NCBI GenBank assembly: GCA_050084515.1
Contig: CM114275.1
Location: 20,522,001-20,586,000, forward strand
Length of the DNA: 64,000 bases
Reading direction: 5' to 3'
Origin: Blasia pusilla
Lineage: Eukaryota > Marchantiophyta > Marchantiopsida > Blasiales
The position numbers were made by a program, and so were the translations under genes. Below are positions 10,844 to 22,900 of this stretch, in pieces. A model generated the notes under the pieces. The model was not told where the DNA came from. It did no database searches and saw only the letters and a list, made by a program, of their open reading frames with translations. Positions within the stretch are counted from its first letter, which is position 1. Each line of letters starts with the position of its first letter.

Positions 10844-13800
10844 TTACAAATCCCATCGCTTTTTTATTCTGAATAGGAGCATAGCTGACGACATGTTCTC
10901 CTGAGGAACATGGAGCATGAGTTGCAGCTTACACTTCCGCGGTGCTGTCTTAGCTCCTGCCTCTTCTTTGCCAACCTGTCACAGGAACCACAGCATATTC
11001 CAGCTTCACAAAATGCACTCAACTAGGAGATTCCATTTGATCTAACATCTATTTGAACCATCCATACCAACAACACTAACTAGCTCTCTGATCCCAGGGT
11101 TTCTGAATAACTATCCGAACTTGCTTAACCATGTCCCAGTACACAACAGCTGTGCATGCAGATGTGGGAGGGAGGAGTTCCATAGAATCACGGGATGGAC
11201 CTACAAGCATTTGATTCAAAGTTTATTTTCATTGTGAACAAGGGAAATGCAGTCAAGAATTTTCTTTCAGTTTCAGTTTATAAGCCAATTAACAATTAAG
11301 TCCTCGCAGGCACATTACCCAAGCTGAACCCCACATAATCTTGTCCTCTGAGTTATAGCCGAGTTTGAGCTTGAAGGCATCTGACGGTTGGTGTTTGTAA
11401 ACAGCACTCCATTCAGTAGAGGAAAAATTGAAGTTGTAGCTGCAATCAGCAGACAACAGAATCATTAGCTTCAATCTACTTGAGGCCATGATGATTGTGC
11501 TTAGAACAAGAAACCTAGCATGATGTCCATTACTCAAGGTGGTCATAGCTGCATATAGAGACGACTGGGTATCTGGGGAATCTAAGAACACATCATTTCT
11601 CTTGTTGTGGTTTATGCACATTACCTTATCTTGTTTGCTTGGTCAAATTGACGTTTGAAAGCTACCCCTAGAGACTCTGGTTTGAAAGCTACCCCTAGAG
11701 ACTCTGAAGACAATTGAATAGTTGGAGTCAACGTCATCTCATCATCCTGTAGAGATACCCACAGATCACCCGTCAAGATACAGATTACATTAGTTGCAAG
11801 ATCATGATCTTCAACTTGAGCCGGGTTCACAAGAATCACCAGTGAACCTTCTATTATTAGATCAGTTTTTGACCAGTGAGGGAAACCTTTGACAGCAATC
11901 GTTGACATCCTACGACTTGGCCAGCAGTATTATTCATAAATTCTTGATAGTTGAAAAGGATCAGTGAGAACAAGTAATTCAGAAACTGTTAAGTGAAACA
12001 CTACATGTAAAGCTAAGGAAAGCTAACAATGTGGGTAAAATATGCCAAACGAGACCAATAGAAACGAAGTTATGAATCCAATGCAAGAAGTTAAAGCTAC
12101 TGAAGTTGATGTGAACTCCTTGGGAACCAAATATGAGTGCTGAAGCATTCACTTAGTCCAGCACCTGGTGAGTGGGGATTATATGTTACAACTTCCAATT
12201 ACCTTGTAGCGGTATTTCAAGTTGACACCTTCCTGTCTGTAATCAGCAACAGCCAAACCTCCCACCACCTGCCCCCCGAGATATCCACTAAAAGCCAGGG
12301 TTCTGAATTCCTCATAGTCTTCATCTTCACGCATCTCCTCCTCCACCTTGACTTCTCCCAACGGAAATAAAACACTTCCTTTACACTGAAGAAACAAACA
12401 ACAATATTGAAGAGTAGACATATGGCTTCTTGACAGCATCCCGACCCGTGACCCAATGTTTAATCGATTTAACACAGGCAGGGCTTTGCTCTAAGCCCTT
12501 GAGACATTTCTGAAATTTACAACATGAAGATTCTGATTGACAAACATTCTCAAGACTTCCACTGGCAACTACCAAAATTACACAACTAAAACAAATGTTG
12601 ATAACAACGAGTCTTTAACACCTCATTGAAAAAAGTTTACTTGCAAAGCAGAGGTGGGACCAGGTCAACTGAACGCTGGCTAGAAACTCAAAAAGTTTGA
12701 CTGCTTCCTCACCCGAGGGTGACTAGACTTGGGAGAGTGATTAAAATAGTGAAACTCTATCTCCGGGAGGAATCAGGCACCTTTCCACAACAGATAAGGT
12801 TCACAATCTAATGTTGCAAGGGCGCAGAAGTTATACTACTTAAGTATATATCACCATTTCTATGGAGGATGATCTAACATTGTTTCCTGCTCAAGGGACT
12901 ATGCATGGTATTTTTCTACGATTGAATTCTCTGGCTTCTCGCCAATAGGATGGAGCACCTGGAGGAAGAAAATCCCACCCTCCAAAACCCCCCACATCCC
13001 TAAATTGAGATAGCAATCTTTGACCTGGAGCTGCCAAGCGTAGGGGTCCCCAGAGGCCTCCATGGATCCCAACACAGATTTTGTGTCAGATCTTTCCAAT
13101 CTTTTCCTAACTTTGCCCACCATCTCAATCATGCCAAAATCTTTTCCCTTCCCTCAGGGTTATCACACTCCCGTTAAACACCACAACTAGAGTACAATTT
13201 AGAGGCATTTTCACCATGTGTATTTGGCATTGTAGACTGGATTCGTCAGAATTCCGTAAACTGCTCTCGTCGGAAGTCAGAAGACCTACCACATCTTAGA
13301 CATAGAACGACCTAATTCTGAAAATGTCTTGCAATCATTTGTGGCTCATTGACCTCTACTCCGACATTGCCTTGCAATACACTCACTGCTGGTTCGGAAT
13401 CTCGTCTCACGGATCCCGTGTTTAAGCTTAGGTCTAGAGCCCGTTGGCATTTGCCAGACTTGGCGAAGGTGGGAAACCGAACAGGTTTTCACTCCACCTT
13501 GGAATTTCGTCTCCAATTCAAGCTGGTCAACATCATGACCCAAAAAAGGTAAGACGGCGTTCAATGGGCCTCCCTGCGACCGTCGTTCTCTACCTAGACA
13601 CAAGCAGGTGCAGAATAGGAACAAGTCTAAGGACCGTGTGGACCGTTGAAGCACTTCCTGTCTCAATATATCTACTCAACAGCACCGCTCCGGGAGACGT
13701 GAAGAAATATCCCCGCTAAGCGTACATGAATTCAGACGGAAATGGGAACCGAAAAATCTACGGATCGGCATTGCTTCCCATGGCCCTCGGCTATGATTGA

Positions 13801-14765
13801 AGAACATGACAATCTCACTGTTTCTCTTCCCAGCAACTAACCGGCATAATCCAAAGACGTCTGGAAAGGAGAGGAACCATGGGAATTCGGTGAGAGTTAG
13901 ACTGGCCATACCAGAGAAGCAGTCGAAGAGGAGACGTTGACGGACACTTCCGCTTTGTAGTCGGCATTCAAGTTATGTGCTTGCAGTGTGACTACACCTT
14001 GCCCTTCCTGTGCAGGCGCGTACAGAGTTCACGACGAGGACAAACAATTGATTTCCAGAAGATCCAATTCAGATAATAGCTCAGGCTCATGCTCTCGTAC
14101 TAAGATTTACCCCGGAACCTCAAGATTGAATTTTTACCTCAGTCTCGAGCTCCACGGTCCTACAATAAACGCACAAATTCGCAGAGGACCACTTCTTACA
14201 CGAGGCTCCTTAGAAAGGAGGGAATTCCAACAGCCAGGCATTGCACTCGAAAGCCTCCGTGAGATTGTGGGAGGTTGGGAACACACGGTACCTTAATGTC
14301 ACGCACGTAACTGATGCCCAGATTCCGCCCCAAGTCTTTCGTGAGCGTAACCAGAGCATTTTGATCGCTACAGTCGTATAATACAGTGACATTCTTAGTC
14401 GCTATAGCCAGCAAGGGGGGGCTGAGTTCGCCGTTCGGTCTCCTGTCGAAAGACGCCTTCAACTTAGCGAAGCCATTGAGAATACGAGCCGAGATTTTAT
14501 TCAGCAACACGCTTCCCTCGCTATCGAACTCGGTGGAAGCCCGGAATGCAGCTGCTTTCCTCCAATCCCACTTCTCGGGTCTGCAAACTGCGAGCGCGCT
14601 GTCCTCCACCATTTCGAGAGGCGTACGAGGAGACTCTACAGGTCGGCAGCGCGAGAGTCCGATCCCGGGAGCGAGATAGGCACTCCTCGACTCGCACGGA
14701 TAAAATGCTCGGATATGGCCGCGCACGAGGAGGCACGCGATTATCTTCGACACATCCGAACCCAC
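10844..14765 (-). CDS. OEP37: chloroplast outer envelope pore protein 37-like gene (spliced)
   Basis: Exons I can place on the minus strand are 14765-14292, 12385-12203, 11746-11625, 11439-11319 and 10975-10844 (stop TAA). All have GT/AG borders and agree in phase: 0, 0, 2 completed by 1, 0. Exon 1 carries TEFDSEGSVLLNKISARIL and KNVTVLYDCSDQNALV; the second exon starts before LFPLGEVKVEEE; the later ones carry TIQLSSESLGVAFKR, YNFNFSSTEWSAVYKH and KLKLGYNSEDKIMWGSAW; the last ends LLFRIKKRWDL. These follow plant OEP37 from the N-terminal beta strand to the C-terminus. OEP37 is a beta-barrel, cation-selective channel of the plastid outer envelope. An expected stretch of about 35 residues between exon 1 and the 12385 exon is not securely placed (see 12959-13132). 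The start may be Met52 (14612) rather than 14765. Exon 11746-11625 contains an in-frame 27-bp duplication. Function is by family homology only. Confidence 0.88.
11653..11706. repeat. perfect 27-bp tandem duplication inside an OEP37 exon
   Basis: Positions 11653-11679 and 11680-11706 are identical. Read on the minus strand they encode nine residues twice, giving ESLGVAFKPESLGVAFKR. The frame is kept. The duplicated residues correspond to one transmembrane beta strand of the pore protein. Confidence 0.95.
12959..13132 (-). CDS. OEP37: possible additional exon of the OEP37-like gene
   Basis: The minus-strand frame is open from 13132 down to a CAG|GTGCTC donor after 12959. It ends in phase 0 and so joins the next exon at 12385 without breaking frame. 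It contains GSMEASGDPYAWQLQ, which loosely resembles the V-x-MEA...PGY-x-LEL strand expected in OEP37 between exon 1 and FPLGE. The acceptor is not clear; AG sites in phase 0 lie near 13120 and near the MEA codons. The 25 residues after WQLQ do not fit the family well, so the exon may be shorter or wrong. Confidence 0.27.
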
Positions 14766-17324
14766 CCTCAGCGAGGATCTGAAACACGCTTCGACCCCCT
14801 CCGCTCCGAAAGCTCGCGCATCAAACCCGCGAAGAATTCCCCAGCCTCGACCCTCCTCCTCTTCCCCCAGGGGAGAGCGATTCTCAAAACCTCCGTGCTA
14901 GCTCCGCTGCACCCAAACAATCAATGCGGATTCAAACTCGCGCAGCTCCACCGGCCCAAGAAATCCGATCCCTCAGAATTCCCCGCTACAGCAGCCCCGC
15001 TCTAGACTCACTCCGGCAGCATCGGCAGGATTGCCAAACCCGGCGTCTACAACCCCAACCCCCGCCATAGAATCCGGGACTGTTTGCGACATGCAGTTCC
15101 CGCAGAGAGAGCAGAGAGGCGCCTGTGATATCCTTCGCGCCAAAACCCGAGAGGCGGTCTCTCCCCTCGGGCCAAGGCCAAGGCCAAGGCGCAGGCGAAG
15201 GCGAAGGCAAAGGCGCAGCGGAAGGAGCGAGCGAGCGAACGAGAGCGCAGGCAGCAGATAAGTCGAGATCCGCAAAGGCCCAATTCCTCTCCACCCTTTT
15301 CCTCCCCCTCACTGCTGCCTCACTGACGGACGGAGCGACGGACTCACCCCGTCCATCCAGCCCGCTACTACAGCGTGTCACTCGGTATCCCGTGGAAGAA
15401 AAATTGGACGTCCTCGCCAGGTGCCCGTTTAGCCGGAACGATTCTACCACGGGACGCCGGGTGACACGCCCTCCTGTACTATATGCCGCACCGCAATCCA
15501 CGACGCGACCTCTCCACCGCAGTCCGCACAGCCTCCACCAATCCCAGAAGACACAAAAGGGCCTTATTCTGCTCAATAGTATTACCTTATCTATTCGCGA
15601 GTAGGGGCAACCGCTATTGTCAGAGCTTAGGTGGTCGTGTTTCACTAATGTTATTGTGATTATTTTCGAGATCTATACTATTATAGCAGAGCTGAACACC
15701 CCTCCCGCTTACACTTGTCTTTTTCGGTCAACCACTACCGTACGCGTGTCATCCTTGACAGGTCGTTTTTAAAATGACTCCAGTCACTTTTCCCTCCTAG
15801 CTCCTTTCCTTCCAAAGCGAAGGCCGCGGAAACGCATTGATGATGATGCAGGCTAGCCGCTGGGCGAAGGCGAAGGCGGGTCAGTCCTTCGCAAGTGCGT
15901 GATCCCGGCTTTCCTTGGACGGCGAAGGACGGACGGAGTCCGTAGCGGATAGGGACGGACGAACTCGGTAGTGGACGGGACGGAGCGGATGGAGCCCACG
16001 GACGGAAGGGACGTTAAGGACGGACGCGGCTAGGTTTCCGGCGCCGGACGGACGGATTCCAAGAGGGCGACGGACGGACGGATGCCGAGAGGATGTCCGG
16101 CCAGCGGATGGGGTTAGGGGGATTAGGCGGAGCCCTAATCGTGTTTACACGACCCAAATTTTCGATTGCCCTAATCGTGTTTACACGACCCAAATTTTCG
16201 ATTGCCGCACTCAGTGCTTTCGGTTCACCGTCGGTCGTTGTGAATTCAGAGCGAATCTTCTTGGCTGGCTGGCGTTTAGGGATTTCGTCCAAGCTTGTTG
16301 GCAGTGTATTGTTCCCTCCTTCTCTCTTCGTAGGTGACGCTGCTTCTTCTCGATCGATCTCCATGTGACAGCTGTGAGGTGTGTTCGCGTATTCACACTC
16401 TTGTAATCGAGCTCCGCCTCGTGGTGTAAGATTTTGGTTAGTATGGCAACTTTTCCCCACGAATTTTCCCGCTCTCTATGGTGGACAACATGATTTCTTT
16501 TTCAATTTGGCCGTCCTAGAAGGCTCGAAAATTTCCATTTGTTGTCGAAACTCAGCCAAGCTTGTAGAAATCTCTGTCCTTCAATTCGGGCTCTTTCAAT
16601 GAAGGCTCCGCCTCCTGGTACGCTGCTGTAATTTAGGGTTCAAAGGTTCAAAGGTCTTCCCCATTGCTAGTGCAGTGCGCGTCGAAACACCATGCTTGTG
16701 TTTCCCCTTGCTCGGCTCCGTGGCCCTCTTCACTGCTTAGACCCGCGAGTTCTAAGAGCTCCTTTGTGCGATGATTAGCATCCGCACATACTTTGTGTAT
16801 GTCCCTTTTTTATCTTGCCACTTTGTCTGCGATATCCTTCCCTGTTTTTTGTTTTTTACTACATCTGAGTATTCATGTCCCCACTTTTTTTCTTGATTCA
16901 ACCAGATAGTTATGACATTCGAAATGGTTATCAAATCTCAGCCGATGCCGTCAAAATCTAGCTCTATCAGGGTCGGTGGCCATGGTTAGGATTTCTTCTG
17001 CCCCAATCAAGGCAGTAGTTTCTGATCACAGGAGGTGGGTAATTTGGCATAGTCGTGGCCAGAGCATTGCTTGCATTTGCTGCTATTATATTCAGGTACT
17101 TATTCTCCGCTTCCGATTCACACATGTGCAGTCTTCTATTCACGAAAGTCACATGCAATGAAAGGATTCCTTGTTCATCTAAGTTTATTATGTGTGTCCT
17201 TAATTCATGGCTTTTGCTCAATGGTTTCAACTTGGAAGTTGCAGGCTATTGACCTAAATCGAGGATTTTGGCGACGAAGCTAGTAGGGGGAGTTAGACCA
17301 AAGGTAGTTTCCATAGGAAAATAG
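14766..17324. other. GC-rich spacer: probable OEP37 promoter region, then unassigned sequence
   Basis: From 14.8 to about 16.1 kb the DNA is much richer in GC and CpG than its surroundings. Long overlapping ORFs there (for example 14986-15645 minus and 15125-15604 plus) are open on several frames at once and have low-complexity products, so I treat them as composition effects. Around 15165-15225 there is a GGCCAA/GGCGAA-type imperfect hexamer run, and at 15910-16085 many GGACG/GGACGGA units, a degenerate minisatellite. Sequence from 16.4 to 17.3 kb has no recognised content and ends at the left edge of retrotransposon copy A. Confidence 0.5.
16132..16203. repeat. 36-bp perfect tandem duplication
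   Basis: Positions 16132-16167 and 16168-16203 are identical. Each unit contains the short palindrome-like CGTGTTTACACG. The duplication lies at the right end of the GGACG-rich stretch and is recent, since no base differs. Confidence 0.95.
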
Positions 17325-17671
17325 TAGTTCTATGTCTATCCAACCTAATAGATCAGGTTCGGGAGCAGGGGCTTCCACCTCTTATGGAGGGGATGATCTC
17401 TCTTATATGGTGAGTGCAGCACAAGTTGAGGCATCGGCTGCAGTTACGAGAGGAGCCATTCGAGCGTCAGAGCCACGTGGTGCTACTGTGGAGTTGGACC
17501 CACAGAGGGGTGAGGCTGGGAGGCAGGCTAGGCTTCCCCAGTCAGTCATTCTTGTTGTCTGAGGTGCTTAGGATTTCATCCATGATTCCTACGTAGCCTA
17601 TTGAGCCGACAGCGGGGACTGAGGCATCTACATCGCGTGTAGTAGACAAGGATGTAGCATCCATTGCTGTA

Positions 17672-18247
17672 TTGCGGATGGCAACTTCAGTGTTGGGATC
17701 CCCATTGTTTTCGGCCACGGAGCTGATGGCTTTAGGAGTTGACTCAGCTTCTATATTTCAACTAGCAGCCACGTTGTGTGAACGTGGGGGTGTTACTGCT
17801 ACACGTGCTGAGGTGGATGAGGGTGTTGCGGTGGAGCGACCCTCTATGTCAGGTGTAGCATTGAGTACCAGTGCTACTTGCCAGGCAGCAGTGGCGAAGA
17901 TGGATGCATTACCAGCCCGACCAGCCATTGATCTTAAGAGGCTTACACCTGGTGTATGTATGTTGGACAACCGGAGTGGGATATTCCGATTGGTGAGTCC
18001 TACAGGACACGTGTATAGACCAGATAGAGTCTTGTTAGACTCTGGTGCCCAACCTTTGATGGTGGGAAAGGCGACATGTATTGGTTTGGGTATTCGGAGG
18101 TCAAAGTTTGAGCCTTGCCCATTCCAGATTCAAACATCACTTGGAGGAGCCAATGATAGGTCTCAATTCATGACACGGGAGAAGTTTTCTGTACAGTTGA
18201 GACCAGATCATGCGATGATAGCTCCCGGTTGGGAGTATCTGCGGTAG
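17672..18247 (+). pseudogene. retropepsin-like protease region of copy A
   Basis: The frame-2 ORF has a conserved N-terminal stretch (LGSPLFSATELMALGV) and then VLLDSGAQPLMVGK near 18029-18070. The D-S-G-A tetrad is the active-site signature of retroviral-type aspartic proteases, which cleave the Gag-Pol precursor. The same motif, VLLDSGAQPLMLG, occurs in copy B. The end of this ORF overlaps the start of the methyltransferase frame and needs a frameshift near 18240 that copy B does not need, so the shift is a local mutation rather than programmed recoding. Confidence 0.75.
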
Positions 18248-18462
18248 TCACATTAGCCGAGTCATACGATGTACTAGTTGGAGGAGTAGTATTGTACTCG
18301 ATGGGTTTTCAGATGGATTACTGGACTGAGACAGCGTCTAATAGACCTGGTTGGCAGTCCGAGGATGGACGTATGAGCCAAGTTCTTGTGAGATTTATTT
18401 ATGGGGTTCGACCATGAAGGTCTTCCCCAAGAGTGTTAGCATTTGTGGCTGGTTTTAGTGGA

Positions 18463-19956
18463 GTAGTCACTTAACCAGGAGACTTTTTGGAGGGTAATGT
18501 TTTTGCTATGGATTCTCCTGTGCGTGAGGAGGTAGAGGAGGTCCCTAGTTTTGCAGCAGTGGCATCCTCATCGTTGGATGTGCCACTTTGGAGTTCACGC
18601 GGTGCACTACGGCAGGAGGTTGATCGCCTAGTGTAGGAGGCTTGGTGTGAGGCTGCTATACCTCACGAGGAAGAGGAGGCCCCACGGCGGACTCCTACTT
18701 TTGGTCCAGTTGGGTTATCCCCTTTGGATACTACACCCATTGTATGGCAGTATCCGTTGGAGGGCATTTGTGTGTTGGATTTCTTTGGTGGGATTAGCAC
18801 TGGTTTGGCTGCAGTATTGCAGGTCGGTATTCCTGTGTGGAGATACGTGTATGTGGAGCGAGATGAGACGGCCCAAAGAGTCTCATCCCGACATATTGGT
18901 TAGTTGATGCGGAGATATATCGAGTTGTTGCCGCCATCAGCTATTCGTGGGTACCAGCGTACTTTGCCGTCACACATTGCATTGTTGGGGGCATAGGATC
19001 TTGAGAGGGTTGGTCCTGTGGATTTGGTGATTGTTGGATGGCCATGTCAAGGTCATACACGTGCTGGTCGTGGTGAGGGATTACACGACCCTAGGTCTCG
19101 ATTGTTTTGGGAGATGTTACGGATGTTACGACATCTTCATGTTCATCAGGCACATACTCTAGCTTATATTCTGGAGAATGTTCCATTGTTGGGTGACACT
19201 CGGACCCGGATGATGGCGAGTGTTCATGAGGTGCGGTCTTGGATTGGACCAGCGGTGTTGTTGGATGCAGCGCGAGTTGGCTCGCGTGCACATCGTCCAC
19301 GCTTGTGGTGGACAAACTTGTTGCCTAGGGAGGTTCTACGTTGAGCATATTATGCGGTGCGGTGGATCCTTGCCTACACGGTGGATAGTATCTTGGATAC
19401 TGGGCGATTTTCTCAGGTGGTGAGGGTTATTGATCGGTCATCCATGGCAATGGTGAACCGTGTGGGCCACCCTAGGATGGCACTACCCACATTTGTGAGT
19501 TTTCCCTCGTCACATGCCTACAGGGAAGATGGTCCCGGGCTTGTATGGGATTCTTATGTGCGACAGTTGGTGGAGCCTAACGCTGATGAGAGAGAGCGTG
19601 TGATGGGATTTGCTACTAGTGTGACAGCGGTTGCTTCCATTTCTGAGGCTTCACGACGTCATGTGTTGGGTCAGGCCATGAACCTGAATTGTTTGATTTG
19701 GATTTTGAATCTTGGTATGGTCGAGCAGCGTCGACTTCGGACTATGTCTGTAGGTCTTCCACCCCTTGTAATTAGCTCGAGGGCTACCGGGACGGTAGAG
19801 GCATCGGTTGGGGGCGAGGAGAGTAGTATTTTGCATCCTTGGAGTAAATGGGATGTAATGGGTGGGCATGTGGAGTTGGTTGCTCATGCTAGTGGAGGAG
19901 TTATTTGCTTAGATGATGGTGTAGCTAAGGGTGTACCATCTTGTGAGGGAGTTGCG
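18463..19956 (+). pseudogene. retrotransposon-encoded cytosine-C5 DNA methyltransferase (DNMT3/DRM-like), copy A
   Basis: The motifs occur in the canonical order of C5 DNA methyltransferases: I, VLDFFGGISTGL (18772 on; the SAM-binding loop); IV, GWPCQG with the catalytic cysteine codon at 19045-19047; VI, ENV at 19174-19182; VIII, GSRAHRPRLWWTN (about 19275-19315); IX, a region with ERERVMGF (about 19590); X, RRHVLGQAMNLN (about 19650). Motif VIII with its WWTN and the R-ERVMGF and LGQ blocks resemble DNMT3/DRM more than DNMT1 or CMT. No target-recognition chromodomain or BAH domain is visible. The frame has TGA 18415, TAA 18472, TAG 18634, TAG 18901, TAG 18994 and TGA 19342. At 18634, 18994 and 19342 copy C has CAG, CAG and CGA, and at 18901 it has CAA. 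The domain sits between protease and reverse transcriptase, so the enzyme is part of the element, not a host gene. Loss of activity is certain here. Confidence 0.9.
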
Positions 19957-19965
19957 TAGCAGCCA
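19957..19965 (+). promoter_or_regulatory. putative stop-codon readthrough site, TAG CAG CCA (copy A)
   Basis: TAG-CAG-CCA fits the tobamovirus-type readthrough consensus UAG-CAR-YYA. It separates the methyltransferase frame from the reverse transcriptase frame, and both are in the same frame. Copies B and C have a TAG at the equivalent position, and copy B also fits the consensus. Confidence 0.55.
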
Positions 19966-22900
19966 ATGGCATCGTCCTCTCCCTGTAGTGTGCCAGTGGA
20001 GGAGACTTGGGAGCCATTACTTGGGCCCAAGCTTATGGGAGGTGAGAAACGATGCTTGACACAGTTCCTACGTGCTTATAAGAGTTATTTTGCCTTTAGC
20101 ATGAAGGAGTTGGGTTTTTTGGTTGGACCCGGTATACGGATTGATTTGGCTAGTGATACGCCAATCTTCCGTCGTCCCAACCAATATAGTGATATGGAGA
20201 GGGATCTGATTCAGAGTAGGACGTTGGATCTTTTGGAGGCTGGATTAGTGGAGTTATCGCATTGAGAGTATGCATCAGCCACTATCATGCCTGCTAAAAA
20301 GGATATGCATGGCAACTACACGGATAGGCGGATGTGTGGAGATTACCGTCCTATCAATCGGCAAACCAAGGCCAATAGGTATGCAATGCCTACACCTGAG
20401 GAGATCTTTGATGTGGTGGGACAGGCAAAGATTTTCAGTACTTTGGATTTTCGGGCAGGATACCATCAATTGCCGATTCGGGAGAGTGACAAGGCCAAGA
20501 CATCATTTTGGGGTGTCAACTCTCATGGCAAGGATTGTTTGTACCAGTGGAAATTCTTATCCTTTGGGTTGAAGAATGCACCTGCCGAGTTTCAGAGAGT
20601 GATGGACAGGATCCTAGCAGGGTTGGATTTTGTTCAAGGTTACATTGATGATATCTTGGTGTTCAGTAACACGGTGGAGGAGCATCAGATACATTTGCAG
20701 ATGGTGTTTGAGCGGTTGAAAGCTCGTGGTCTACGTTTGCATCCAGGAAAGTGTAAGTTCTTCCATAAGGATGTTGAGTACTTGGGTCATGTGATCTATC
20801 TAGGTGGTTTGGGAGTTCAGCAAGCAAAGGTGGAGGCTATTGTACTTATTCCGCGTTCGGTAGATGAGAGTAGAGTTCGAGCATTCATGGGATTGGCGAA
20901 CTACTATCGGAGGTATGTTAAAGGATTTAGTGCTATGGCAAAGCCTTTGAACCAATTGTTGAAATCAGATCAAGAGTGGCACTGGGGAGATGATCAGGAG
21001 AGAACTTTTGTGGAGCTTAAGGCCCAGTTGGTGGCGGCGCCTATCTTGAGGAGACATATCAGAGGGCGCCCATTTCAGTTACACACTGATTGGAATAGGT
21101 TGGGACTTGGAGCGATGTTGACACAACATGATGATGAGCACATGGAGTTTGTGATGGCTTATGCAAGTCGTTCGAATAATGCAACGGAGTCGCGCTATAG
21201 TTCATATAAGGGAGAGTGTTTGGCAGTAGTATGGGATGTGGCACACTTTAGGTGTTACTTGTTTGGCACACAGTTTACCCTTGTTATTGATCACCAGTCG
21301 CTCAAGTGGTTGATGGAGTCTGACAAGCTTACAGGGAAGCTTGCTCGGTGGGCTCTTATCTTACAGGAGTATGACTTCCAGGTGGTACATAGACCTAAAG
21401 TTGCCAACCTTGATGCTGATGGGTTGAGTAGGAACCCATGTACTAGCCAAAAGGATACAACTGGGGCTAGATGGCATGGCGAGGTTGATGAGGAGATGGT
21501 GCCAGGTTGGCATGCATCCGCCTTTTTATGTTGGTTAGGGGTGGACTCTAGTATGGAGGACCACGTGATATCTTACTCTAGTCAGAGGATAGATGGCCAG
21601 CCTTCAAATCCTAAGGTTGGAGATGGTGGTACGGATCAGCGTGATATTCATGATGATGCGTTGGTATCGGAGTTCCTACGGACCAGTAGGATGCCAGGCA
21701 TAGTGAGTGCCAAGGAGCGAGACCCTGTTTTTCAACGTGCTAAGAGGTATCGATTAGAGGGAACATATATTCTTCGTGTGTGGGAGGATGGTAAAGTACG
21801 AGTAGTGCCGCATTTGGCTCAGAGAGATCGCATTGTGCTACATGCCCATGAGGAGTTGGGACATTTTGAGGTAAAGCGTACGTATAGCTTACTCCTTGGT
21901 CAATATTGGTGGCGTGCAATGCATACTCAGGTGCAGCAGTTGGTGTCATGTTGTATGGTTTGTGACCGGGTGAGGGCATCATTCAATGCCCCTACCCCAC
22001 AGTTACACCCCTTGCCTATTATGGGGTTGGGTTACCGTTGGAGTGTGGACTTTGCGGGACCGTTACCGTTGACTGTATGACATCATCGATATGTGTTGGT
22101 GATGGTGGAGCACTTCTCCAAGTGGATTGAGTTGGTGGCATTACCTGACAAGGCAAGTGAGGGAACGGCGTATGCGTTTCTTGATAGAGTGCTTAGTCAT
22201 TTTGGTGCACCAGCTGAAGTGCTGATCGACCACGTTACAGAGTTTCAGGGTGAGTTTCAGGTCTTGTGTGACAAGGCGTTGATTGATCATCGGACCACGT
22301 CTCGAGATCATCCAGAGGCGGATGGTTTGGTTGAGCGTGTGGTTCAGATGGTGAATAGGGCATTGCGCAAGTACGGCCTACAGAAGGGGCATCTTGGAGA
22401 TTGGGATATTCAGTTGTCATGGTAAGCCATGGGGTATAGGTTCAGTCGCCAAGCATCCTTGGCTTCCTTCTCACCTTATTTTCTGTTATACGGCCGAGAT
22501 CCAGACTTGCCAGTAGCAATTCGTCGGGAGTCTAGTGAGGTGGTGAACCTTGATGACCCAGAGATGTGGATGAGAGTGTGTTCTCAGCGGGCGGAGCTCT
22601 TTCGGAGAGTTATGCCAACAGCCTTTGAGAATCTTGCCATTGCTCAACACAGGGATACGTTACGGTATGCAACAATTCGGGGTGGAGGTTATCGACCATC
22701 GATTTGTAGGTTCCATGTGGGGGACTATGTCTATTTGCAGCAGATTGCACCGACAACGTTGGATGTGACGGCAGGCCGCACTATTTTACGAGTGCGCGAG
22801 GTGTTAGCTTCTGGAGTTCTCATATTGGAGGGTCGTGATGGAGTTGTTTGGAAGGACCATGTGTGTAATTTTGCACCATGTCATCTTCCAAATGTGGATG

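Noticed and set aside
14986-15645. 219-codon minus-strand ORF and its plus-strand partner 15125-15604 as genes
   Set aside because: GC-rich DNA keeps several frames open at once; the products are low-complexity Arg/Pro/Leu repeats.
17560-17672. Programmed frameshift between gag and protease in copy A
   Set aside because: Copies differ in where frames change and no shared slippery site is visible, so simple decay is more likely.
18463-19956. A host DRM or bacterial restriction-modification methyltransferase
   Set aside because: It is present at three loci in the same place between protease and reverse transcriptase, in the same frame as Pol, with no host-type UBA or PWWP domain and no restriction enzyme.
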